From Burkholderiaceae bacterium (GTDB lineage Bacteria; Pseudomonadota; Gammaproteobacteria; Burkholderiales; Burkholderiaceae_C): a stretch of 14,244 nt of DNA. The DNA lies in assembly GCA_031256125.1 (NCBI GenBank), contig JAIRRE010000276.1, positions 1-14,244 of the forward strand, in the 5' to 3' direction. Of the stretch, positions 7,076 through 13,228 are shown in pieces (the first letter of the stretch is position 1; every line of letters begins with the position of its first letter). The position numbers and the translations under genes were made by a program. The notes beneath the pieces were generated by a model. The model was not told the DNA's origin. It worked only from the letters and a program-made list of their open reading frames with translations, and did not search any database.

Positions 7076-8002
7076 ATGACCCAGCCTCTGTCCCTTTCCC
7101 GCCGCGCCTTTCTTGCCTGTGCCGGTTCCGGCGCTGCGCTGATGCTGGCGGGCTGCGGTTCCAGCAGCGTGGCCGACCGCCTGAATCCGCAACGCTTTCT
7201 AATCGTCGGCGACGGCTTTTGCGACCAGGGCCAGACCGGCTCCCTGCCCACGGTTAACGACGGCAGCCCAACCTGGCTGCAACAGATGGCGACCTATTAC
7301 AACAATGTGGCGCCGGTTGCCCCGGCCAATCAGGGCGGCACGGCTTGGGCGCAAGCCTATGCCTTTATCGCCAGTCCCGATACGGTCAGCGGCACCAACG
7401 CCCCCAGCGTGCAGACGCAAATCAGCCAGATGCTGGCCGCCACCACGATTGCCAACAACGACCTGGTGTTCATCAACGGCGGCGTGGCCGACATCATCCA
7501 GGCCGTCGCGCAGACCGGCATTTCCGCCGCCACCACCGCCACCGTACAAGCGGCAGCTACGACGCTGGCCGGGCAGGTGCGCCAACTTACGCAAAGCGGC
7601 GGCACGCACGTGGTAGTCACGGGGGTTTACGACATCAGCATTTCGCCCTGGGCGACAAGTACCGGCTTGGACCTCGGCGGCATCAGCAAATTGACGGTCG
7701 ATTTCAACGACCAACTGCTGATCGACATCAACGACCTGGGGGCGACGGTGTTGTATCTGGACGCGGCGCTGTTCTACAACCTGGTGCACAGCACACCGGG
7801 TAATTACGCGCTGACCAACGCCACCACGCCGGTCTGCACCACGCCCACGGCGCTAACCTGCAACACCAATACGCTGACCGATTCCAGCTACAACACCTAT
7901 ATGTTCGCCGACGACCGGCATTTCACGCCCGCCGTGCAACTCATGTTCAGCAGCAGCACTTATGGCAGCAACGGCTACCAGCGGTTGATTGACCGGTGGT
8001 GA
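7076..8002 (+). CDS. Tat/lipoprotein of SGNH/GDSL fold, catalytic Ser lost
   Basis: The 308-residue product starts with a twin-arginine signal (SRRAFLA, 8-14) that ends in a lipobox (LAGC, Cys27), so it should be a Tat-exported lipoprotein. The mature part resembles the SGNH/GDSL esterase fold: Block I is VGDGFCDQG (44-52), Block II is near GGTAWAQAYA (87-96), Block III is INGGVADI (133-140) and Block V is FADDRHFTP near the C-terminus. The nucleophilic Ser of GDS is Gly47, and the Asn of the GxND block is Ala138, while the Asp/His pair of Block V remains. Hydrolysis by the usual mechanism is therefore unlikely, and it may be a pseudoenzyme or binding protein. The ATG is placed by the signal peptide, since the frame is open farther upstream. 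A hairpin-rich spacer follows. The fold is inferred from motifs only. Confidence 0.8.
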   Translation: MTQPLSLSRRAFLACAGSGAALMLAGCGSSSVADRLNPQRFLIVGDGFCDQGQTGSLPTVNDGSPTWLQQMATYYNNVAPVAPANQGGTAWAQAYAFIASPDTVSGTNAPSVQTQISQMLAATTIANNDLVFINGGVADIIQAVAQTGISAATTATVQAAATTLAGQVRQLTQSGGTHVVVTGVYDISISPWATSTGLDLGGISKLTVDFNDQLLIDINDLGATVLYLDAALFYNLVHSTPGNYALTNATTPVCTTPTALTCNTNTLTDSSYNTYMFADDRHFTPAVQLMFSSSTYGSNGYQRLIDRW

Positions 8003-8009
8003 TGTTGCC

Positions 8010-8128
8010 GGGCCAATGATCCCGATGCGCCTGCTCTACGAAGCAGGCACTTAAGTAGCGTGTTTTTATCCGCCACACGCTCACCAAGACAGGCGACAGC
8101 CTGCCTTGCTTTGAACTGTCATTGGCCC
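8010..8128. repeat. Hairpin-rich element closed by a 10-bp inverted repeat
   Basis: GGGCCAATGA at 8010-8019 is the exact reverse complement of TCATTGGCCC at 8119-8128. Inside lie three further perfect hairpins: GCCTGCT/AGCAGGC (8029-8048, loop CTACGA), AGCGTGT/ACACGCT (8057-8081) and CAGGC/GCCTG (8090-8103). The whole could fold as a multi-branched, cloverleaf-like structure. It starts eight bases past the stop of the SGNH gene and lies between convergent genes, so it may act as a transcript end, a small structured RNA, or a small mobile palindrome. Confidence 0.5.
8029..8067 (+). terminator. Possible terminator of the SGNH lipoprotein gene
   Basis: A perfect 7-bp hairpin (8029-8048) is followed by the second hairpin, whose loop side carries TTTTT at 8063-8067. 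The T-run is about 14 bases after the first stem, so this is not a textbook intrinsic terminator, but it is the best candidate for ending the plus-strand transcript. Confidence 0.3.
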
Positions 8129-8139
8129 AATGGCAAACC

Positions 8140-8193
8140 CGCCGATCCATGAATCGGCGCAACGCCGTCTCCGGCCTGTTCTACGAAACGCCC
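8140..8193. repeat. Hairpins beyond the DUF3149 stop, one repeating the CTACGA loop
   Basis: A 7-bp stem CGCCGAT/ATCGGCG (8140-8159, loop CCATGA) is followed by GCCTGTTCTACGAAAC at 8174-8189. The latter matches 14 of 16 bases of the hairpin at 8029-8044, and its two differences exchange one C-G pair for T-A. It keeps the loop CTACGA. These lie just 3' of the DUF3149 gene on the minus strand and could end its transcript. Confidence 0.45.
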
Positions 8194-8199
8194 GAACGT

Positions 8200-8340
8200 T
8201 CAACGCTTCAGTTGACGTTCTTCATCCTGCATATGGTTGCGCACGAAAAAGAACAGGTAGATCGCCATGCAGATGATGAATACGATAGTGAACAAGCTCA
8301 GCAAACCGATATCGGTTTCGAACAGAATTTCCCACGCCAT
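8200..8340 (-). CDS. DUF3149 membrane microprotein
   Basis: This 46-residue protein begins MAWEILFETDIGLLSLFTIV and continues with one hydrophobic segment (about residues 12-33, ending in LFFFV), then a charged tail (RNHMQDEERQLKR). The opening and single transmembrane helix are those of the DUF3149 family of small proteins of betaproteobacteria and relatives. The function is unknown; it should sit in the inner membrane with its polar C-terminus in the cytoplasm by the positive-inside rule. The ATG is preceded by a perfect AAGGAG seven bases away, itself abutting a 9-bp hairpin. It converges on the SGNH lipoprotein gene. A longer plus-strand frame over the same bases is only its shadow. Confidence 0.88.
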   Translation of the reverse strand: MAWEILFETDIGLLSLFTIVFIICMAIYLFFFVRNHMQDEERQLKR

Positions 8341-8351
8341 GTCGTTCTCCT

Positions 8352-8376
8352 TTACTGCCTGCCACATAGGCAGTAA
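8352..8376 (-). promoter_or_regulatory. 5'-leader hairpin abutting the DUF3149 ribosome site
   Basis: TTACTGCCT (8352-8360) and AGGCAGTAA (8368-8376) form a perfect 9-bp stem with a 7-base loop. On the minus strand its 3' arm runs directly into the Shine-Dalgarno AGGAG of the DUF3149 gene, so folding could affect ribosome access. A possible -10 box TACAAT lies just upstream at 8381-8386 with no convincing -35. Confidence 0.5.
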
Positions 8377-8525
8377 GGTTATTGTACGCTTTCAACTCGA
8401 CGCCTTCTGACTTGAAGTTTGTGGACGCCGGTTTCATAAATGGCTTTGTAAGTGCCCTCATCCTCACAAGGAACCCATCAGGAGCATCGAGACGGGCAAC
8501 GTAGCGGTTCAGTGGGAGATTTGTT

Positions 8526-8553
8526 TTGCCAATCCTGCCCGCTTTGGCAGAAT
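8526..8553 (+). promoter_or_regulatory. Candidate promoter with overlapping palindromic operator
   Basis: TTGCCA (8526-8531) and CAGAAT (8548-8553) form a plausible sigma-70 promoter with a 16-base spacer. The inverted repeat TGCCAA (8527-8532) and TTGGCA (8544-8549), separated by 11 bases, overlaps both boxes, the geometry expected of a repressor site. It lies about 60 bases before the repeat-protein start. Confidence 0.35.
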
Positions 8554-8615
8554 GCGAACCTTCGCCGTGCGCCACGGTGAACAACCGTCACCAACACCAG
8601 CGGGAGAGCATGACC

Positions 8616-9818
8616 ATGCAAGCGCAAGTTGTACGCAGTTTCACCGGATGGCGGCCTTGGCTGCGCCTTCTCGCCTGGTTCCCGGCCCTTGTGCTCGCGC
8701 CGCTGGCGGCGCAAGCGCGAGCGGTTGCCAACGTGCCTTATCTGGACGCTGCGGGCAAACCGCAAACAGCACCCAGCGCCATCGAGATGACCCATTGCAG
8801 CCCCGCTACGCTGAACACCGGCTGGTATCTGGTCAGCGGCGCCATCGCCTGCCCCGGCGGCACGTCGCTAACCATCCGCGGCAGCGTTAATCTGATCCTG
8901 GCCGACGGCAGCAGCCTGATTGCCACTGGAACCACCAACCACGCCGGTATCAGCGTGACTGCCGGCAACAGCCTGACAGTACATGCCCAGTCCACCGGCG
9001 GCAGCATGGGCGTGCTGACGGTAACTGGCGGCAGCGGCGGCGCAGGTATCGGCGGCAACCCGGGCAGCGCCACCGGTAGCATCACCATCAACGGCGGTAC
9101 GGTCAACGCTACCGGCGGCAACGACGCCGCGGGCATCGGCGGCGGTGGCGGCAAAGCGGAGGGCGACAGCGGCGGCACAGGCGGTGTCATCACCATCACC
9201 GGCGGCGCGGTCAATGCGGCCAGCGGTAGCGGCAACAGCGCGGGCATCGGCGGCAGCTACAACGCCGCGGGCGGGGCCATCACCATCAACGGCGGCGCGT
9301 TCACCGCCACCGGCGACAACATGGGCGCGGGCATCGGCGGCGGCTGGAACGGCGCGGGCGGAAACATCATCATTCACGGCGGCACCGTCACCGCGCGCAG
9401 TAACACCTGCGGCGCGGGCATTGGTGGCGGCTGGAGCGGCAGCGGCGGCGCCATCGTCATCACCGGCGGCACGGTCGATGCACACGGCGGCAGCAACATG
9501 ATTGGGTTTGGCGTCTCCGGCGCGGGCATCGGCGGCGGCTGGAGCGGTGCGGGCGGCAACATCACCATCACCGGCCACGCCAAAGTAACGGCCACCGGCG
9601 GCAATTCCGATAATGGCTACGGCAGCGCGGGCATCGGCTCCGGCGCCGCTCACATCAGCGGCACTCCGCCGGCAGGCGCGCCGGGCGCCATCGTCATCGC
9701 CTCCACCGCCACGGTAACCCCCGCCGGTGGCGCGGGCAAGCTGGGCGCGGGCGCGGCCATCGGCACCGGCGGCACCCCCGGCGGGGCGCGTACCGTAACG
9801 CCCGGCACCAGCGCCTAG
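8616..9818 (+). CDS. Secreted Gly-rich tandem-repeat protein
   Basis: The 400-residue product has a Sec signal peptide cut probably after AQARA (residue 36). A domain at about 37-135 holds two cysteines (61 and 79, likely a disulfide) and the pattern LTIRGSVNLILADGSSL, which I recall from surface proteins with similar repeats. From about residue 138 come about eight repeats of near 30 residues with consensus GAGIGGG..GAGG.ITITGGTVTAT, expected to stack as a parallel beta-helix. No catalytic motif is visible. The protein stops without any sorting tail, so it is probably secreted, though an IPTLxxWG-CTERM end might have been expected with exosortase H nearby. GGGAG before the start is better spaced for the ATG at 8616 than for the ATG two codons upstream (8610). 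The role, perhaps adhesion or surface structure, is inferred. Confidence 0.82.
   Translation: MQAQVVRSFTGWRPWLRLLAWFPALVLAPLAAQARAVANVPYLDAAGKPQTAPSAIEMTHCSPATLNTGWYLVSGAIACPGGTSLTIRGSVNLILADGSSLIATGTTNHAGISVTAGNSLTVHAQSTGGSMGVLTVTGGSGGAGIGGNPGSATGSITINGGTVNATGGNDAAGIGGGGGKAEGDSGGTGGVITITGGAVNAASGSGNSAGIGGSYNAAGGAITINGGAFTATGDNMGAGIGGGWNGAGGNIIIHGGTVTARSNTCGAGIGGGWSGSGGAIVITGGTVDAHGGSNMIGFGVSGAGIGGGWSGAGGNITITGHAKVTATGGNSDNGYGSAGIGSGAAHISGTPPAGAPGAIVIASTATVTPAGGAGKLGAGAAIGTGGTPGGARTVTPGTSA
9027..9815 (+). repeat. In-gene direct repeats encoding the beta-helix rungs
   Basis: Degenerate DNA repeats of about 87-110 bases encode the GAGIGGG...ITITGG rungs. The best-conserved stretches are variants of GCGGGCATCGGCGGCGGCTG, at roughly 9327, 9415 and 9523. 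Such repeats can expand or contract by recombination or slippage, so repeat number may vary between strains. Confidence 0.75.
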
Positions 9819-9827
9819 ATTTGCTCG

Positions 9828-9859
9828 ATCCTGCGGCTACGCTTTGCTGCGCGCAGGAT
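9828..9859. repeat. REP-like palindrome between convergent genes
   Basis: ATCCTGCG (9828-9835) and CGCAGGAT (9852-9859) form a perfect 8-bp stem around a 16-base loop that is itself partly self-complementary. It lies in the 58 bases between the stop codons of the repeat-protein gene and dacB. The sequence recalls the dispersed TCATCCTG-type palindromes of many proteobacterial genomes. It could also end transcription from both sides, though no T-run follows. Confidence 0.5.
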
Positions 9860-9876
9860 GACAGTTGCCTCCAGCC

Positions 9877-11454
9877 TCAATCCTTGATCGCCCATTCGAC
9901 CAGCCGGTCCAGCGCCGTGCGCGCGGCGGGGGCGTTGGGGTCGTTGACTAGGCCCACCACGGCATAGGTGCGGCCAGAGCGGCCCTGCGCATACCCAGCT
10001 ACGGCAGCTACGTCGCGTAGAGTGCCTGTTTTCAGTTCGGCCCTGCCGATGGCGACTGACCCCGGATGGCGCACGGCCAGGCGCGCCATAGTGCCGTCCA
10101 CCCCGGCCACCGACAGCGATTGAATAAACGGGCCGCTGACCGCCGGATCGTTGGCGGCCTGCCGCAACAGCGCTATAAGCGAAGCGGCGCTGATGCGCTC
10201 GACGCGCGACAGGCCCGCTCCGTTTTCCAGCGTGGGCGCGGCGCGTAGCCCAAAACGGTCGCGCCACCAGCGCGCCACGCGCGCACGGGACCGCACAAAG
10301 CTGCCGCGCCCCAAGCCTGTGTACCGTCCACCGCCGTTGCCCGCCACCGATAACGTCAGGAACAACTGTTGCGCCATCACGTCGTTGGAAAACTTGTTGA
10401 TGTCCGCAATGATGTCGGTCAGCGGCAGCGAATCACCCGTAAACAGCGGTTTGATATGCGCAGGCAGCGGCCCATTGAGCCACCGGACTTGCCCGGTTAG
10501 CGCGCCGCCACTGGCGCGCCATACGGCATCGATCACGCGCGGCGCGAATTGCGCGGCTTCAGGATACGCCACTGGCCATTGCTGATCGCCGCACGTCAGC
10601 GGATACGCGCCCGCGAAGCGCACTTGGGCAGCGTCACGAAAGTCCAGCGCGAGCTGCTCGCGCCAGTTGCCGCACGCGCCGGGCGCGCCCGGCACTTCGG
10701 CGGGGATTTGCACGCCCGCGATGGGCGGTTCGGTTTCCACGCGCACGCGGCCCGTGGCCGGGTCGGGGAAAAATTTGAACACCAGCGCGCCGAAGTTGAC
10801 CAGCAGCCCATCCGGCCCGACGTTGTAAGGTTCCAAGGGATCGCCGTCGAACGCCGCCGGGTCGTGCGGCGGTAAATCGAACACGCGGTTGGACAGCAGG
10901 ATGTCGCCATGCACCGCGCGCACGCCCTGCGCCTGAATGGCCTGCATCAGCGCGGTCAGGCGTTCCACCACCAGCTTGGGATCGCCCCCGCCTTCAATCA
11001 CCAGATTGCCGCGCAACACGCCGCCGGTCACTTCACCTTGCGTATAGACGCGGGTCTGCCACAGGTAATCCGGCCCCAGCAGATTCAGTCCGGCATAGGT
11101 GGTGACGAGCTTCATCACCGAGGCCGGATTCATCGGCGCATCGGCGCGCCAGATCAGGCGCGGCGCGGCCTGCGCCGTCAGCGCGGAACCGACCGCCCCC
11201 GGCGGCACGATGGGAACCACCACCATCGCCACATGCGCCGCCGGTACCCCGGCGCGCGCCAGCGCCCGTGCGACTTCCGGCGGCAACGCTACAGTGGCGC
11301 GATGCGCGGCCCTGGCAACCGCCTTGGGCCGTGCGGCGGCAGACACCGGCAAGGCCAGCACGAAAGCGCATAGCATCATCAGTGCCATCGTCGGGGTGGC
11401 GATGCGGCGCAGAAAATGGCCAAACTCAAAATAATGAAAGAACCCGCAAGGCAT
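9877..11454 (-). CDS. dacB: D-alanyl-D-alanine carboxypeptidase/endopeptidase (PBP4 type)
   Basis: This is a 525-residue periplasmic class C penicillin-binding protein that trims D-Ala and cuts peptide cross-links in peptidoglycan. After a signal peptide (FLRRIATPT then a hydrophobic segment ending PVSAA, about residue 40) come the serine-protease motifs: SVMK with nucleophile Ser112 and Lys115, an SxN site reading SND at 356-358, ENGAGLSR at 410-417 and KTG at 475-477. The large insert between SxxK and SxN has the family segments GNLVIEGGGDP and GDILLSNRVFD. The last residue of SxN is Asn in the textbook motif but Asp358 here. No start has a ribosome site; the ATG at 11454 keeps basic residues before the hydrophobic core, a TTG at 11499 would be longer and an ATG at 11388 shorter. 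It diverges from xrtH. Confidence 0.93.
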   Translation of the reverse strand: MPCGFFHYFEFGHFLRRIATPTMALMMLCAFVLALPVSAAARPKAVARAAHRATVALPPEVARALARAGVPAAHVAMVVVPIVPPGAVGSALTAQAAPRLIWRADAPMNPASVMKLVTTYAGLNLLGPDYLWQTRVYTQGEVTGGVLRGNLVIEGGGDPKLVVERLTALMQAIQAQGVRAVHGDILLSNRVFDLPPHDPAAFDGDPLEPYNVGPDGLLVNFGALVFKFFPDPATGRVRVETEPPIAGVQIPAEVPGAPGACGNWREQLALDFRDAAQVRFAGAYPLTCGDQQWPVAYPEAAQFAPRVIDAVWRASGGALTGQVRWLNGPLPAHIKPLFTGDSLPLTDIIADINKFSNDVMAQQLFLTLSVAGNGGGRYTGLGRGSFVRSRARVARWWRDRFGLRAAPTLENGAGLSRVERISAASLIALLRQAANDPAVSGPFIQSLSVAGVDGTMARLAVRHPGSVAIGRAELKTGTLRDVAAVAGYAQGRSGRTYAVVGLVNDPNAPAARTALDRLVEWAIKD

Positions 11455-11562
11455 CTGTTGATTATCAAGGCCGAATGGCGTACTTTGCCGCTCCCGCAAT
11501 GTCGTAAAGTTATCGTTCCACCGTTAGGATGTAGCCTTTGACTACAACCTGCAATCCTTGCC

Positions 11563-12051
11563 ATGCTGCGTTTCTTTCTGATCTTCGTGCTCGTGCTGGC
11601 TGTGCTGTTCGGCGTGGAAATGCTCAACACGGTGCAGGCCGCAGTGGTTACGCCGTGGACGGCGCTGGTGGCGCACGCTAGCGCGGCTATCGTCAAGTTG
11701 ATCGACCCCTCGGTAATCTCCTATGGCCGGGTACTGCAAAGCGCTCGGACCGGTTTTGGCGTTTCCATTGAGCCGGGCTGCAACGGCGTGGAAGCGGCTA
11801 TCGTGCTGCTGGCGGCGATGCTGGCTTTTCCCTCACCGTGGCTGATGAAGCTGTGGGGCATCCTCATCGGTTTCGCGGCGGTGCAGATAGTCAACGTCAT
11901 CCGGGTGGTGACACTGTTTTTCATCGGACAATGGAGCATGAAGGTGTTCGAGTTCGCGCACCTGTATATGTGGCAGGCGCTCATCATGCTGGACGTGCTG
12001 ATCGTCTGGCTGATCTGGATGCGGCTGGTGGCCCGGCGGGCGAGGGTGTGA
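11563..12051 (+). CDS. xrtH: Exosortase H
   Basis: The 162-residue integral membrane protein belongs to the exosortase/archaeosortase family, which cleaves C-terminal sorting tails of exported proteins; its small size and sequence point to exosortase H, paired with IPTLxxWG-CTERM tails. The catalytic triad is visible: Cys73 in EPGCNGVEA, Arg114 in NVIRVV and His133 in FEFAHLYMWQ. Hydrophobic helices occur at about 3-27, 76-93, 98-120 and 135-153. The ATG lacks a clear ribosome site but gives a normal N-terminal helix. The next gene starts one base after its stop. It is divergent from dacB with 108 bases between. No substrate with the matching tail is encoded here, so the substrates lie elsewhere. 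The family assignment is strong; subtype H rests also on the downstream partner. Confidence 0.9.
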   Translation: MLRFFLIFVLVLAVLFGVEMLNTVQAAVVTPWTALVAHASAAIVKLIDPSVISYGRVLQSARTGFGVSIEPGCNGVEAAIVLLAAMLAFPSPWLMKLWGILIGFAAVQIVNVIRVVTLFFIGQWSMKVFEFAHLYMWQALIMLDVLIVWLIWMRLVARRARV

Positions 12052-12052
12052 T

Positions 12053-12697
12053 ATGCGGTCCACACTAATCGGGCGCTTTCTGCTGCTATCCATCGTGTGC
12101 CTGATCGTGCTGCTGCCGCTGTGGTACTGGAGCGCCGCATGGTTTGCCGCGCCACCGCTCTGGCTGGCGGGTACGGCGATGAAGGCATTTTTTCCGTGGA
12201 CCGAAAGCTGGACGCTGCACGGCGTCACGGCCACGCTTAATACCCTGGTGCAGGTGCGGGTGCCCAGTTCCCACGGCGACGCGCTGGGCGAACTCTCGTC
12301 CGACGTGAGCTACCCCAGTTACGGCTACGGGCTGGTGCTGCTGTGGGCGATGCTGATTGCCGCGCGGCTGGTGGCGCGCACGCCGTACTGGTGGCTCAAG
12401 GGCCTGCTGGGCAGCGCGCTGCTGATTCCGGTGCAGGCCTGGGGCATTTGCTTTGAATGGCTGCGCGATGTGGCGCTGCTTTCCGGCCCTTCCGGCGCGG
12501 CTTACCTGGGCTATTCGGCCTGGGCCAACAATGCCATTGCCTACGGCTATCAGTTGGGGTTGCTGATGTTGCCCCCGGTGGTGCCGATACTGCTGTGGCT
12601 GCTGTTCAACAAGCGTTTCGTCGCCGCGTTGTGGCTGGAAGCGGCGCTGGCGGGCGCGCCGGGCGAGAACGTCCAAAACCGCGCCCACAGCCCATAA
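12053..12697 (+). CDS. Exosortase H-associated membrane protein
   Basis: This 214-residue protein follows xrtH by one base with a GAGGG ribosome site in the xrtH tail, so the two are translated together. It has about four or five membrane helices: an N-terminal one (8-30), two around 90-110 and 114-131, and a long C-terminal hydrophobic stretch (about 160-186). Between the first and second lies an external loop with the segment WTLHGVTATLNTLVQVRV and Gly/Tyr-rich residues. It fits the membrane protein known to accompany XrtH, whose biochemical role is unknown; it may assist substrate handling or complex assembly. I see no catalytic motif. The stop TAA overlaps a TAATAT that could serve as a -10 box for the downstream gene, but no good -35 is visible. 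Confidence 0.85.
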   Translation: MRSTLIGRFLLLSIVCLIVLLPLWYWSAAWFAAPPLWLAGTAMKAFFPWTESWTLHGVTATLNTLVQVRVPSSHGDALGELSSDVSYPSYGYGLVLLWAMLIAARLVARTPYWWLKGLLGSALLIPVQAWGICFEWLRDVALLSGPSGAAYLGYSAWANNAIAYGYQLGLLMLPPVVPILLWLLFNKRFVAALWLEAALAGAPGENVQNRAHSP

Positions 12698-12746
12698 TAT
12701 CGAGCGCTCACATATTCAATGCGAGTGCACACATGGAGACTTCATC

Positions 12747-13172
12747 ATGAATCTGTCTGGAAGCTGCTGCTGCGGAGCCGTTACTTATGCCTGTTCCAGC
12801 GCGCCCCTGTTCACCGGCAACTGCCATTGCCGCGACTGCCAGAAAACATCCGGCAGCGCCTATGCCCCGACCTTCTTCGTGCCCGAAGAGGCGATCACGA
12901 TCCGCGGCGAAGTCAAGTGGTACGAACGGCTGGGCGATAGCGGCAAGCCGATCAGCCGGGGCTTTTGCCCACATTGCGGATCGCAGTTGTTCGGCAAGCC
13001 TTCGGTGATGCCGGGCGTGCTCGCCGTGCGCGCCGGAACGCTCGATGACCCGGAGCAATTCAAGCCGCAGATCAACATTTACACCCGCAGCGCGCCGTCG
13101 TGGGACTTCATGGACCCCGCGCTGCCCAAGTTCCCGGCAGCCCCGCCGATGAAACCCGCGTCCAAGGCGTAG
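12747..13172 (+). CDS. GFA-family zinc-binding protein
   Basis: The 141-residue protein has the cysteine signature of the GFA family, named for glutathione-dependent formaldehyde-activating enzyme: GSCCCGAVTY (Cys7 and Cys9), NCHCRDCQK (Cys26, Cys28, Cys31) and GFCPHCGSQLF (Cys74, Cys77). These bind two zinc ions, one structural and one in the putative active pocket. Most members have no proven substrate, and I do not claim formaldehyde metabolism here. The protein is soluble and cytoplasmic. The last 20 residues are a Pro/Ala/Lys-rich tail. GGAG eight bases before the ATG gives a good ribosome site. It lies 49 bases after the XrtH partner, with palindromes GAGCGCTC and GTGCAC in that gap, and converges on the LysR gene. 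Confidence 0.9.
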   Translation: MNLSGSCCCGAVTYACSSAPLFTGNCHCRDCQKTSGSAYAPTFFVPEEAITIRGEVKWYERLGDSGKPISRGFCPHCGSQLFGKPSVMPGVLAVRAGTLDDPEQFKPQINIYTRSAPSWDFMDPALPKFPAAPPMKPASKA

Positions 13173-13228
13173 CGCCGCGTCACGCTCCGCAGCGCCGCAC
13201 GTGGCTTTGACGCGCTGGCGCTGACGAA

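Noticed and set aside
8378..8584. Minus-strand frame running through the spacer into the DUF3149 gene.
   Set aside because: It lacks a ribosome site, overlaps a clear DUF3149 gene in another frame and the candidate promoter of the repeat gene; no domain was recognisable.
11527..11534. ATGTAG start-stop ahead of xrtH, as a minimal upstream ORF.
   Set aside because: A six-base start-stop is likely by chance, and no promoter placing it in the transcript could be fixed.
13190..13223. CAGCGCC/GGCGCTG repeat between GFA and LysR genes as a terminator.
   Set aside because: The loop is 20 bases and there is no T-run; in GC-rich DNA a 7-bp match at this distance is not unusual.
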